Assembly (NCBI RefSeq): GCF_026914265.1
Contig: NC_069124.1
Span: forward strand, 25,368,489 to 25,432,488
DNA length: 64,000 bases
Reading direction: 5' to 3'
Source of the DNA: Mya arenaria
Taxonomy: Eukaryota > Mollusca > Bivalvia > Myida > Myidae
Shown: positions 42,401 through 55,424 of the stretch, piece by piece
How the letters are laid out: the number at the start of each line of letters is the position of its first letter
Position numbering within the stretch: position 1 is the first letter of the stretch
Notes under the pieces: generated by a model
Database searches by the model: none
What the model was told of the DNA's origin: nothing
What the model saw: only the letters and a program-made list of their open reading frames with translations
Position numbers and translations under genes: made by a program

Positions 42401-43800
42401 AATGCTTACTCAAGTGAACAACATGACTCACAATACTGTAAAACTTAATTCATGCCTGCCAGTATGATGTTTTTACTTGACATCATGATCTGGCATTAAC
42501 AGTAAGTGTGCAGATTGTTATCTGCATTGTTTTTAACACATAAGTAGGCCCAGAGGTCACGGTAAATGTCATCCAACGAAAGACAAATGCAAAGCTACTC
42601 TTGGTCAAGTTTTCATACATATAGACAAACAGGGAAACAGGAAGTGAGAGGCAGTTATACACAGAGAGGTAGGAAGTGAGAGGCAGTTATACACAGAGAG
42701 GTAAGGAGTGAGAGGCAGTTATACACAGAGAGGTAGGAAAACAGATGCAGTTATACACAGAGAGGTAGGAAGTGAGAGGCAGTTATACACAGAGAGGTAG
42801 GAAATGAGAGGACAGTGAGGTAGGAGGTGAGACAATAGAGAGATAACAAAAAAGACAACCAGAGAGATAGGAAGTGAGACATACAGAGATATCTGATATC
42901 AAACAACAAGAGAGGCAGGAAATGAAATAACAGAGAGGCAGAAAGTAAGAACAGAAAGGTAGAAAGTGAGACAACAGAGAAGCAGAAAGTGAGACTTACA
43001 ATAAGGCAGAAAGTGGGACAACAGTGAGGCTGGAAGTAGGACAACAGAGATATTTGAAATGATACAAACAGAGAGGCAGGATGGGAGACATACAGAGAGG
43101 TAAGGAGTTTGACAAACAAAGAGGTAAGACGTGAGGCATATAGAGAGGTAGAAAATGAGACTTGCAGAGAGGTAAAACATGAGACATGCAGAAAGGTAGG
43201 AAGTGAGACAAACAGAGGGGCGAGAAAAGAGATATATAGAGATATAGGAAGTGACACAATAAAGATGCAGGAAGTGAGTCATTCAAAGAGGTGGGAAGTA
43301 AGACATACAGAGTGTTAAGAAGTGAGGCATACAGAGTAATAGGAAAGGAGACAGCAGAGAGGCAGCAAGTGAGGAAATATAGAGGTAGTAAGTGATTCAT
43401 TCAGAGAAGAAAAAAGTTAGACAAACATAGAGGTACGAAGTGAGTCATTCAGAGAGGTAATACGTAAGACATACACAGAGATGAAAAGTGAGACAACAGA
43501 GGGGCAGAAAGTGAGACACAGGAGAAGTAGGGAGTGAGACAACAGAGATGTAAGAAGTGAGAAACAGCGAGGTTGGAAGTGAAACAATAAAGGGGGTAGG
43601 AAGTGAGTCATTAAGAGTTGAAAGAAGTGATACATATGGAGAGGCAAGAAAAGATACATACAGAGGGGCAAGAAAGGGACATACATAGGGTTAGGAAGTT
43701 AGGACAACAGGGATGAAGGAAATGAGGAAACATAGATGTAGGAAGTGAGACAACAAAGAGGTAAAAAGTGAGATGGGACAGGAATAAGAGATACATACGG

Positions 43801-44274
43801 AGAGGCAAGAAAAGATACATACAGAGAGGCAAGAAAAGAAACATACAGAGAGGTAGGAGGTCAGACAACAGAGAGGTAGGAAATGAGTCATTCAGGGAAG
43901 AAGGAAGTGAAACATACAGAGAAATAATAAAAAATACATACAGAGAGATTGAAAGTGAGACATACAGAGAGATATGCTATCAAACAACAAGAGAGGCAGG
44001 AAGTTAGATAACAGAGAGGTAGAAAGTGAGACAACGGAGAGGCAAGAAAAGATACATACAGAGAGGCAAGAAAAGAGACATACAGAGAGGTAGGAGGTCA
44101 GACAACAGAGAGGTAGGAAATGAGTCATTCAGGGAAGAAGGAAGTGAAACATACAGAGAGATAATAAAAAAGACATATAGAGAGATTGAAAGTGAGACAT
44201 ACAGAGAGATATGCTATCAAACAACAAGAGAGGCAGGAAGTTTGATAACAGAGAGGTAGAAAGTGAGACAACAG
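43801..44274. repeat. 237-bp higher-order repeat, two copies
   Basis: 43801-44037 and 44038-44274 are near-identical blocks of about ten satellite monomers, including the unusual 'gatatgctatcaaacaacaa' segment. Confidence 0.9.
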
Positions 44275-44882
44275 AGAGGTAGAAAGTGAGACAACAGAGA
44301 AGCAGAATGTGTGACTTACAGAGAGACAGAAAGTGAGACAAAAGTGAGGCTGGAAGTAAGACAACAAAGATATGAAATAAACAGAGAAGTAGGAAGTGAG
44401 ACATACAATGAGGTAAAGAGTTTGAAAAACAAAGAGGTAGGACGTGAGGCATACAGAGAGGTAGGAAATGAGACTTGCAGAGAGGTAGAACATGAGACAT
44501 ACAAAGTGGTAATGAGTGAGACAAACAGAGAGGTAGGAAGGGAGACATACAGAGAGTAAGAAAGGAGACACCAGTGATGCAGGACGTGTGATAACAGAGA
44601 GATAGGAAGTGAAACACCAGAGAGATCTGAAATCAAACAAACAGAGTGGAAGAAAGTGAAACATGCAGAGGGGCAGAAAGTGTGACAACAGGGAGGTAGA
44701 AAGTGAGACATACAGAGAGGCTGGAAGTGAGATAAAAAGAGAGTCAGTTAGTGAGACATAAAGATAGACTGGAAGTTATACATTTAGAGGGACAGTAAGT
44801 CACACAACAGAGAGGCAGAAAGTAAGACATACATAAATACAGAAAGTGAGACATACAGACAGACAGAAAGTGTGAAATACAG

Positions 44883-45446
44883 AGAGGCAGGAAGTGAAAC
44901 AACAGAGCAATCTGAAATGAAACAAAAAAGGAGCAGAAAAAAGACATTCAGAGAATCAGAAAGTAAGACAAAAGAGAGGCAGGAAGTGAGACATACAGAA
45001 GGGCAAAAAGTGTGACAACAGGGTGGAAAAAAGTAAGACGTACAGAAGGGCAGGAAGTGAAACAACAGAGCGATCTGAAATGAAACAAAAAGAGAAGCAG
45101 AAAGTCAAACGTACAGAGAGGCAGAAAGTGAGACATACAGAGAGGCAGAAAGTGTGAAATACAGAGAGACAGGAAGTGAAACAACAGAGCAATCTGAAAT
45201 GAAACACTAAAGGAGCAGAAAAGAAGACATTCAGAGAATCAGAAAGTAAGACAAAAGAGAGGCAGGAAGTGAGACATACAGAAGGGCAAAAAGTGTGACA
45301 ACAGGGTGGAAAAAAGTAAGACGTACAGAAGGGCAGGAAGTGAAACAACAGAGCGATCTGAAATGAAACAAAAAGAGAAGCAGAAAGTAAAACGTACAGA
45401 GAGGCAGAAAGTGAGACATACAGAGAGGCAGAAAGTGTAAAATACA
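44883..45446. repeat. 282-bp higher-order repeat, two copies
   Basis: The block starting near 'acaacagagcaatctgaaat' recurs at an offset of 282 bp (44901 and 45183), including the rare 'cagggtggaaaaaagtaaga' segment. A partial third copy follows. Confidence 0.88.
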
Positions 45447-46483
45447 GAGAGGCAGGAAGTAAAACAACAGAGCGATCTGAAATGAAACAACAAGGAGAAG
45501 CAGAAAGTAAGATGTACAGAGAGGCAGAAGTAAGACAACAGGGAGGGAGGAAGTTAGACAACAGTGAGATCTCAAATGAAACAAACAGAGAATTAGGAAG
45601 TGAGACATAATATAGTCAGAAAATGAGACATACAGAGTGGAAGAACGTGAGGTAAACAGAGAGGTAGAAAGTGAGACAACACAGGGGCTGGAAGTGAGAC
45701 ATACTGACTGGCAAACAGTTAGACAACAGCAGGACTGGAAGTGAGAGATACAGAGAGGTAGGAAGTGAGATATACAGAGAGGAAGGAAATGAGCAATACA
45801 GAGAGGCTGGAAGTGAGACAACAGAGAGACAGAAAGTGAGTCAACAGAACGGCAAAAAGTAAGACTACAGAGAGGCTGGAAGTGAGATAACAGAGTGATC
45901 TGAAATGAAACAGCCAGAGAGACATACAGAGAGGCAAGGAGTTTGACATACAAAGAGGTAGGACAAGAGGTAGGAAATGAGACTTGCAGAGAGGTTGAAA
46001 GGGAAACAAGAGAGAGGCTGGTGAGAGAAGAGAAAGATCTGATATGAAACCAACAGAGAGGAAGGAAGTGAGACATACAGAGCGGTTGGAAATGAGACTT
46101 GTAGAGAGGTAGAACATGAGACATACAGAGATGTAGGAAGTCTGACAAACAAATAGATGAGAGATACAGAAAGATAGGAATTGAGACACACATGGAGATA
46201 GGAAGTGAGACACACACAGAGGTAGGAAGTGAGACACACAGAGAGGTAGGAAGGGAAACACACAGAGAATGAGGAAGTCAGACACATTGAGAGGTAGGAA
46301 GTGAGACACACAGAGAGTTAGGAAGTGAGACACACAGAGAGAAAGGAAGTGAGACATATAGAGAGATAAGACGTGAGACATACAGAGAGGTAGGAAGTGA
46401 GACACACAGAGAGATAGGAAGTGAGACATACAGAAAGATACAGAGAGAAAGGAAGTTATACATACAGAGAGATAGGAACTGAG

Positions 46484-46760
46484 ACACACAGGACGACAGG
46501 AAGTGAGTTGTACAGAGCGGTAGGAAGTGAGACATACAGAGAGATAGGAAGTGACACATATAGAAAGATACAGAGAGAAAGGAAGTGATACATACAGAGA
46601 GATAGGAAGTGAGACACACAGGACGATAGAAAGTGAGTTGTACAGAGAGGTAGGAAGTGAGACATACAGAAAGATACAGACAGAAAGGAAGTGATACATA
46701 CAAAGAGATAGGAAGTGAGACACACAGGACGATAGGAAGTGAGCTGTACAGAGAGGTAGG
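46484..46760. repeat. Third higher-order repeat in the satellite (130/106 bp)
   Basis: 'gagacacacaggacga' followed by a 'gtgagttgtacagag' type segment occurs at 46481, 46611 and 46717. The second step is shorter by one monomer. Confidence 0.8.
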
Positions 46761-48289
46761 AAGTGAGACATACAGAGAGATAGGAAGTGAGACATACGGA
46801 GAGAAAGGTAGGACATGAGGCATACAGAGCAGTTGGGCAAACAGAGAGATAGGAAGTGAGACATACAGGGAGATAGGAAGTTAGACACACAGAGATGTAG
46901 AAAAGGAGACAACAGGGAGGCAGGAAGTGAGACAACAGAGAAATCTACAATGATACAAACAGAGAGGCAGAAAGTGAAACACACAAAGAGGGAGAAAGTG
47001 AGACAACAGGGAGGCAGAAAGTGAGACATAAAGAGAGGCAAAAAGTGTGCCATACAGAGAGGCAGGAAGTAAGACAACAGAGAGTTAGGAAATGATATAA
47101 ACAGAGACGCATAAAGTGAGACATAAAGTGAAGCTGGAAGTGAGACATAAAGAGAGGCAGAAAGAGAGACAACATAAAGGCTTGAAGTGAGACACACAGA
47201 GAGGCAAAAAGAGAGACAACATAGAGGCAGGAAGTGAAACATAAAGAGAGGCAGAAAGTGAGACATAACGAAAGGCAGAAAGTGTGAAATACAGAGAGGC
47301 AGGAAGTGAGACAACAGAGAGATCTGATAAAAAAAAACGGAGAGGCAGAAATCGAGGGATATAGATAGGCGGAAAGTGAGACATAACGAGAGGCAGGACG
47401 TGAGATAACTGAGAGGCAGGAAGTGGGACAATAGAGAGATCTGAAATGCAACAAACAAAGAGGTAGGAAATGAGACATACAGATAGGCAGAAAGTGATAT
47501 ATAGAGAAAGGCTCGAAGTAAGACATACACAAAGGCAGACACTGAGATAACAGAGGGGCAGGAAGTGAGAGAACAGAAAGGCAAAAAGTAAGACAATAAA
47601 GAGATCTTAAATTCAACAATCAAAGAGGTAGGAAGTGAGACAAACAGAGAGGCAGAAAGTGAGACATACAGAGAGGCTCGAAGTAAGACATACCGAGAGG
47701 CAGAACGTGAGACATACAGAGAGGCTCGAAGTAAGACATACCGAGAGGCAGAACGTGAGACAACAGAGATGCAGGAAGTGGGATATACAGAGAGGTTGGA
47801 AGTGAGACAAACAGAGGGGCAGGACGTTAGACATATAGAGCAGCAGGAAGTAAGACTCACAGAGAGGTTGGAAGTGAGACACGCAGAGAGACATGAAGTG
47901 AGACATACAGAGAGGTCGGTAGTAAGAGATACAAGTGAAATTTGAGAGGTAGGGAAATGAAGAAGTGGGATACACACAGGGGTAGATAGTCAGACATACA
48001 GAGAGGCAAAAAGTGAAACATACAAAGAGGTAGGATGTGAGACATACAGAGAGGTAGGTTGTGACACATTGAGAGAGGTTGAAAGTAAAAATTTAATTTA
48101 TAGCCACGTGGCCAAATATTCCCCTGTTAAAAAAGCGCCAAAACATCTCTAATATATTTTATCTGTACCTAAATCATATGCATTTTGTGTTGATCTATAA
48201 AGTCAAATGAGTTGAACCCGATAATGCAATTAAATATAATTAAAATGCATCAACCTATATTGTGTCCATTTTAATAGGACAGACCTTGC

Positions 48290-48740
48290 AATCCATATTG
48301 AACTGCACGGACAAGGACTGACCACAATTAGGCTCGTTACTTCGAATAAAAAGTAAGCTTACGTACGTTTCTAATAAAAGTTGTTTGTAATTCTTATATG
48401 GCTTTTACATATTTGTAAGTTACATTTTACGGCACTCAGTACAGAACGATGCACGAACAGAGACTGGACACAATTAGTCTTACTACTTCGAATAGGAAGT
48501 GAAGCTAAGTTTGTAATGAAATTTGCTTCTAATTCTTATAGGTCGTTCACATGTGTATGTAACCCCTGACGACACTCAAATACAGAACGATGCACGGACA
48601 AAACTGAACACAATTAGTCTCACTACTTCGAATAGGAAGTGAGCCTACGTTTCTTATAAAATTTGCTTGTAATACGTATACATGTTGAGAGTATACATAT
48701 ATATATGCAAACTTGCACGATACGTAGTACAGAGCGATGC
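48290..48740 (+). repeat. ~142-bp tandem repeat, three and a part copies
   Basis: 'cagaacgatgcacg', 'acacaattagtct' and 'acttcgaataggaagtga' recur in order with a step of about 142. The 'ggaagtga' word is also the core word of the adjacent satellite. Confidence 0.8.
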
Positions 48741-49148
48741 CAAGCATGTTGGACAGAAGATTAACACATATCAAGCTACGAATATCCTCAGTAAATTTCT
48801 TGCAATTCTAATCTTAGCAATGTTGTTACAAGACACAAGGACAGGCCAGCGTGTTATCTGTATTTCACCCATCACTGATTAAAATATTTGAGGCCCTCAT
48901 AGTTGATTTATACACATATTTTTTTTTTCTTATTAAACAATGGTCACAGCTACGTTCTGATCCGGGAGGTTGTATCCGTACGAAATAACCATCTGCTACT
49001 AACCATGACAGTCGAATACGCCATTCTGATATGGTCAGTTAAAACCCTTTTTATTTATACATTACAGATTAAACTCACATAGAAGACACGTTGTTCTTGC
49101 ATACCGGACGTATGTTTCCGGTCATGTGACCAGTGCTGGAAAACCCCA

Positions 49149-49172
49149 TCTTACATACCCCATGTAAGATGA
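49149..49172. repeat. Short perfect hairpin
   Basis: CATCTTACAT and ATGTAAGATG flank a short loop. It sits in 48900-49200, which otherwise shows no feature. Confidence 0.7.
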
Positions 49173-49469
49173 GTCACGCGCAACAACGCGCCACTTCTTA
49201 TTTCATTTATTGTATGGTTTATGAAAGATATATTATGCCATTTCAATAAAGCGCAATCAAATATATATATATATGTTTGCAAGACTTTTAATTAAAATTG
49301 AAAATAATTCATTGTAAAAAACGCTATTTTTAGTTATTTTAAATTACTGCGCTCTATGACGTCAGTAAACAACGTCGCACGCGGTTTTTGGTGTAATTGT
49401 ACAAAAGTTCGTTTTCTACGTCATTTTTTCCACAAATTCATAATTTTGGGTATGCAAGAAAAAATATCA

Positions 49470-49606
49470 ATCATGTTTTTCCGGTCCGGATCGAAAAAAT
49501 CCGACCCTCGGGCACGCTGCGTGACCGGTAACTCGGCAAGCCTCGTTACCGGCTTACGCGCGTGCCCTCGGGTCAGATTTGTCTATCCGTACCGGAAACA
49601 CATGAT
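49470..49606. repeat. GC-rich compound palindrome
   Basis: Outer arms ATCATGTTTTTCCGGT / ACCGGAAACACATGAT, middle arms GACCCTCGGGCACGC / GCGTGCCCTCGGGTC (imperfect) and inner arms CCGGTAAC / GTTACCGG are nested around a small loop. GC content is far above the surroundings. It may be a foldback element or a structured RNA. Confidence 0.75.
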
Positions 49607-49702
49607 AGATACTTATATAAGATAATGAATTACATGTTAAAGACGCATGATATCTTTTCCTGGCGCCATTTTAACATCACGCAATAAATTTTGTTATGAC
49701 CT

Positions 49703-50115
49703 GCCCCAATATCACGAAAATACTTAAGTCAAATCTCATACTCAATCTCAACTCATTATACCATAAAACAACAATATTTATTGAAAAAATATATGATTTT
49801 ACACATTTTAAAACCGCATTCTATCATTGAATATGTTGATTATAATCTTTGGCCTAGATTCCAAGGGAAAAATATTCTACAGTGAAAAATGTACTTGAGT
49901 ACAATTCATTGCCTTTTAACAATTACTAAAGTATATATTTTGCTCTAGAATAAGTTTTTTTTTAAACATTATCAAATCCTTTAAATAACATAAATATTCT
50001 ATGAGAAATACATTTTCAAAAAGTATAAAAACATTCAAGATTTTGAATAATACTATGATTTTATGTGGTAAATTGAGTTTAGATTGAGACTCGAGTATTT
50101 TCGTGATATTGGGGC
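49703..50115. mobile_element. Palindromic MITE, 413 bp
   Basis: GCCCCAATATCACGAAAATA at the left is mirrored by TATTTTCGTGATATTGGGGC at the right, followed inward by AAGTC / GACTC matches. Same family as the outer element at 60247-62887. Confidence 0.88.
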
Positions 50116-50879
50116 CTAACGTCAGCAGAGTTGAATACGGCCGTGTTCCACTGGAGAGGAAAACGGACTACCGTATTCTGCAAAATGTATCACTTAAAGA
50201 GCTACAATGTATGATGCGTACATAAAATAGAAGGAAACCCAATCTCGCGTTGTCTCCAAGTTCTCACTCTAGGCAACAAGCTTCGCCTCTTTACTCGTAT
50301 TCAATCTAAGCAACTACTTGCCGTGGTGAAAAATAAACAACAAACATGAACAGGTTTAAACTGTTTATTCTTAAACTTAACTATTAATCATTTGAAATAG
50401 TGTCAGCTGATCAATATTTTTTAATAACAAAAGAACATGTTAATCAATTTTCTTAAAGGGTTTTAGGAGGTCCAAATTGAAATAACAGTATGATAATAAA
50501 CCGATTATTACTTTTTTTGAATTTGATCAGCGAACATTTTTTCTTCCACACCACATACGCAATGATAAACCGGAGTCTAATCAAGTGTAACCAAGTCTAA
50601 TCAGATACCCACCCCCACCGCCCAAATGGTTACATTGCGTATAGGGCGTTGACATTCCAACTCGCTTTCTCAACGTTTTAGTTGATGAAGTTGATTAGGT
50701 GATAAAAAGAAATTGTACTCGGAATTATTTTTTAATTTGATCGTAAAAAAACGCCACTTACATTTCCATAGCTAATTTAGTCAAATGCGCAGTCAATTGA
50801 TATAAGTATAAAACGAGTTGTAATGTAGAGGACAGTAATACACTAATACACTACTGCTATCACAGATAATAGCCCCCAA

Positions 50880-50939
50880 TGCGGGCCTCGAATTCTGCCG
50901 CTCAACGCACTTTGCACTAAAAACTCTACTAGACCCGCA
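50880..50939 (-). repeat. tRNA-like stem relic
   Basis: On the minus strand TGCGGGTC and GGCCCGCA can pair as an acceptor stem around a 44-base interior with AGTAGAG and AATTCGAGG blocks. It is too short for a tRNA and is probably a relic. Confidence 0.3.
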
Positions 50940-51301
50940 CACACCAGGTGTAATAACTCTGGAACAAGGAGGTTTATATGCTGATTAAACTGTTTACTTA
51001 ATCAAATATTGAGGGAATTATATGTAGCCTAAAAAGGTATATTAGAAGTACACTTCTATACCACTGAGGCAAATAACAGACATCAGCACAGAGATAGGAA
51101 CAGGCGGTTACAAAATATTAGCCTTAATCTATTGAAATCCTGACTAATCAATAAACTGTTCATACAAAAATAAGCCCAGAGTTCTGGCGGACGGGCCTCA
51201 CAAGTGCAATAGTCTAGAGTGCATAGTGTTTGAGCGGAGACAGAAAACCAAGAGCCATCATTTAGCACCCCAATCTCTGCAGATACGCTACACTCTACAC
51301 T

Positions 51302-54300
51302 TTAAGCCGACAACTGAAACAGAAAAGGTAAGATAAAGTTATGTATTTTTTTTCTTTTTAACATCAAATGATTTGTATTTTATAATCAGAAGTGTTTCTT
51401 TGCTTTAATCAAAAGCTCTAATTTAAGGAGCACAGGAGATGAAGGGAGTCACGTTTTCACAGATTTTTATGTATTATAAAGACATATTTGCTTTGTTAAA
51501 AAAAGATTCATTTTCATTTAAGCTTTTCGAACTATCAAGAGGCCCTTACCTTAAGCATGTCCTTCCTGTTCATCTTACTGGTGTTGAAGCTTGGAATGGT
51601 CACCCACTCCTCGTGGCAAGGATCAGGCTGAAAAAAATGTGTTACAGGCAATAATAACTACTATATAACACAAAGCATGATATATGTTTATGAAGAGAAG
51701 TGATACCAAAATGGCTATGTGTTGCAAGTGTAACACGTTTTTAGTAAAAAGTAGCATAAAAGACAAATATTAGTTGCTTAAATTTTCATACACCTATCAC
51801 AAGTATGCATGAACTATGTGCAATGTGAGTACAATTTCTCCGCATACAGGCCGTCGACGAACTATGTAGCTCGTCGACAGTCTGTATGCGGAGACGAATG
51901 ATAAGTTCAATGCTATGCGTCCATTATGAATAGAATACTTTTTAGTTTTATGAATAAGAGAAAAGTGTAACAGCTTCACAATTTTTAGAACTTGTTTTGC
52001 TCATTTCAATAGAACTGCTGGTCTTAATTTAAACAAAGTTTGGGAGTATTCAAACGAAAAGCAAACCGGTATAAGTCCATGTAATGAACAGCTAGGAGTA
52101 TCATCAAATACTCAAAACTGAATTTTCACTTCGAATTTTGATTTTGTTAACATCACCCATATCAGAAAGCTCCCATGTTGTGTATTATCTATGGTATTTC
52201 ACATCTATAAATTTCACTTAATGCTATCAGCTCTTACCAAGACCTTTTCGAAGCAATAGACCCGGGAAGTCATGCCGTAAATTTGCCTGGCAAAGTCTGA
52301 AACCTGCTCAGCGCTGAAATAAGACAATGGAAATATGGATCACATAGCTCAAGTAGTTTTTTCTGTTTAAGGAAGTTTTATAGACTGCAGTATGAGCATT
52401 GGACTATAGCCCTTAAAATACATTTGTAACCCTGAACATTATATATGGGAGAATTGTTGATTCCATATTCCTTTTCGTTATTCTAAATGAGCACGAAGCC
52501 ACTTCTCAGGAGTAGTGCTGTTCTCCTTTAAAACACATTTAGGTAATTTATGGAATACAATAATGCGAAAAATATATGAAGTCGGGTATTCTGATATATC
52601 TTCTATGTATTCTCGCTCACCTGACACTCTGTCTGTTTGTCTGCATCAGGCGGCTTATGGCCGTCTCCATTTCAGACAGTATCTCAGACCCTATGTTCTT
52701 AGCCATCTACGAGAAAAAAAGTAGAATTAAATATTATATAACAAGCCTTTTTTTAACTTAATGGATATTTTATATACTTGATAAATATTTTCACCCAATA
52801 AACAGACATGAAAATTACGATTACTCCTCAGTTGTGCATTATGGATGTTTTGTATTCAAATTAAATCAGTATGTTATATATTCCCTGGAAATTGAAAGCT
52901 GTCATTACAAACTAACAATTACCGCAAGGACAGAATCCCTAGCGAAGTCTTCATGCAGGAATGCATCTTTGAAGGAATCTACGTTTTTAAGGTGCACCAC
53001 CTTTTTCTTATTCAGGACGCCCTCAATCTCCTGTTGATTAAACACGTAACATATTCAAACAACTCTTCAATAATAACGTATGTATATTATATTTCAATTG
53101 CATCTTTCATCAAACTAGGCATTTGGTCAACATATCTTAAAATTGTAATGCTGATTACTTGAGATTTGAAGATATATATACACACACGAAAAATATGCAT
53201 TTTAATGCATTAGTATGATTAACTCGTTTGAATTGAATAACCACAACCAAAAAAGAATATTAATACACACAGATAAAAATATTAGTTTGACGCGTTTTTA
53301 ACTGGGGCATTTGGGGCCACGTAGATATTAATTGAAATCTCATTTATAAAGGCTATTTAAATTTGTTTGTTATTAATAAGGCATTAAAATAAATACGTTT
53401 TTGTACATCCATCCAGACGTTGTACCTTTTACATACTGAGTATGTTATATTTATGTTCCTGTAAGTTAACAGCATAGCAGTATGTATTTAATTGTCATGA
53501 AATATTGTACCTTCAAGGCCCTTGTCCTAGCCTCCTTCTGGCCCGGGTTGTGCTGGAGAGCGGATCGCTGTGTGAATACGATCAGTTCGTATTTCTTTAC
53601 TTTAGCTTCGCTCTTCCAGCAAGCCTGTTAAATTAAGTTCGATGTTAAACGTTCATTTCAGCTATACAAGTTTACGTTTATTAAGAACTGGTTCCAGAGC
53701 AGTTGTCAAAGATGTATGTTTACTTTATAGATTAATTGGATTTGATGACAAATATGTTTTATAGATGGTTAATATGTTAAAAGCCGACCTTTCTGGCCTC
53801 TCGGAGGCCTGAGAGGGCGTCCTGGTGGCGGTACATCCTTTTCAGGAGGGCTTTCTTTGTCTTCCTCCAATCCTGCATGGTATCGTAGGGAAACCTGAAA
53901 TAGGGATTTTAAAGTTTACTTTTATGATTTAATTAATATCAGAAAAGTTCAGACATAATATGCTAATGGTTATGACGACAGCAAGAACATCAAACAACAA
54001 CGAGTTGACGACGATAAGGATAAAATTGTGGAAATAATAAGTAAAGTAGAAGCTCATATAATATGATTACAAGATCTGACCAAAATTTGATTAATAGAAA
54101 CAAGTTGGATTAGGCCAGTCTTAAAGCTTACAGCTGCAGAGCTGGCTTGTCTGTAAGAGTGTCATAGTGCTTGTGACTGCTCTTGCTTGGTAGAACAGAG
54201 CGTTTGAGACCTCGAAGCACACTGCCGAGAGCCCGTACTGTATACGGGTGAAGGGAGAGACAGAATGAGAATCAGAGATAGAGCCATTGGGCATTCGATA

Positions 54301-55424
54301 CATGGGAGAATGAATGTTCGATAATAAGGTTTTTTGAAGGTTAATATGTTATATATGAAGAGTAACAGATGGACCATATACATTAAACCAAAGAAAATGG
54401 AAAAATGAACAGATCATCAGAAGCACCAATACTAATTAAAACTACGTAGTCCGATGGGGAAAGAGGAGAGCACAAATCAAATAACACAAAAGAAAGATAA
54501 ACGGAGTTAGAGCACCAATCAAATAACACAAAAGAAAGATAAACGGAGTTAGTTAATACAATTACTAGAAGTTAATAGAAAGGGGACAATGATATTGTGA
54601 TAATGATTTTAAACGAGGTTGATGTGGAATCCACAAGCCAGAACTAAGAACAAACTGTCTAGGTTACCTTGCGTGATGATTTGGGGCACCTTTGTTGTCA
54701 CCCTGGTCACTTGGGAGGTCGGTTTGAAACCTGTAAGCTTACTGAACGTCCTCAGATCGGTGAAGCTGTATAAGAGTTAACGAAATAAATTCAGATGAAG
54801 TCTTCAATACAATATATCAAATCAATGAAAATAATGACCTTATTTGTATTCCATGGTGTTGTAGCTGTTTTTTGTCAGTCTACATTATATACTGTATAAT
54901 ACAGTGCTCAACAAATTATCTACAAATAAAGCAGGTGTTCCTTATTATATTGTTTTTTTTTTATCGTTTTCTTTATTACTTGACTTAAAATTTATTTGTC
55001 TGTTTCTTCTTTGAACAACTTACACGTCCATGTTAGCTGTGAAAACCTTCGGTCTCGGAATGAAAACGACCTCCCTTGGACTGGCGCCAACAACATCACC
55101 ATCAAAGTGCAGACTGGGTGTGGCAGACAATAACGAAAGAGGAGCCTCAGTGGGTGCAGGGCAGACAACCTGAGCAGGGCGGACTTCAACTGACGGAAGA
55201 GGAACCTCCGTGTTTGGCATGTCAATTTTCTTGCTCAAGGCCTTAGTAGAGCTGGCATCCTGAAGGACAGCCAGGCTATCAATAAAAGTGGTCGCCTTCT
55301 TGGTAGCGAGTTGTTTCTGTGGTTGAGCAAAGGGATCAAACTGCAGCAGAACCTCTGTAACGATTGTGGTTGACTGGAGGACTGAAACCTCCAGAGCATG
55401 GATAGTTGATACTATTGTAGCCAT
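51302..55424 (-). CDS. Unrecognised 394-residue protein, ten coding exons
   Basis: Exons 55424-55024, 54765-54668, 54237-54132, 53894-53789, 53624-53511, 53030-52923, 52706-52621, 52313-52238, 51627-51550 and 51313-51302 join with matching phases into 1185 nt. The last exon encodes only Leu-Ser-Ala and the stop. Protein: an N-terminal part of about 130 residues (MATIVSTIHALEVSVLQSTT...), proline-rich around 70-115, then a region from about 200 that is mostly charged and probably helical (DWRKTKKALLKRM, ACWKSEAKVKKYE, EIEGVLNKKKVV, ILSEMETAISRLM). No signal peptide or membrane segment is seen. A BAR-like or other coiled-helix fold is possible, but I see no diagnostic motif. The Met at 55424 follows directly after an acceptor, so an upstream exon (UTR or coding) is likely. 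The donor at 53789 (GTCGGC) is weak. Confidence 0.8.
51838..51893. repeat. Strong 56-nt hairpin in an intron
   Basis: CTCCGCATACAG-GCC-GTCGACGA faces TCGTCGAC-AGT-CTGTATGCGGAG around a 10-base loop: 20 paired positions and one 3-base bubble. It lies in the last large intron of the unknown gene (between 51628 and 52237). Confidence 0.88.
54474..54551 (+). repeat. 36-bp direct duplication
   Basis: 'aatcaaataacacaaaagaa' plus 'agataaacggagttag' occurs twice with a 6-base spacer, in the intron between exons 2 and 3 of the unknown gene. Confidence 0.85.

Larger units (their letters stand above)
42624..48095. repeat. Purine-rich 23/24-bp satellite, about 5.5 kb
   Basis: The monomer is AGGTAGGAAGTGAGACATAC plus AGAG, or a one-base-shorter form with GACAACAGAG. 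About 230 monomers. Near the left edge (42634-42806) the unit is instead 32 bp with GTGAGAGGCAGTTATACACA. One strand is almost free of C-rich and T-rich runs, so the other strand shows very long frames (up to 752 codons) of SLPTSLYVS-like repeats. These have no Met-led conserved protein and are artefacts. Higher-order repeats are listed separately. Confidence 0.95.

Noticed and set aside
42751-48069. Many long overlapping minus-strand frames (up to 752 codons) of Leu/Ser/Cys-rich repeats
   Set aside because: They are the purine-rich satellite read on its pyrimidine strand. All three frames are open in places, composition is purely repetitive, and 23/24-bp steps shift the frame.
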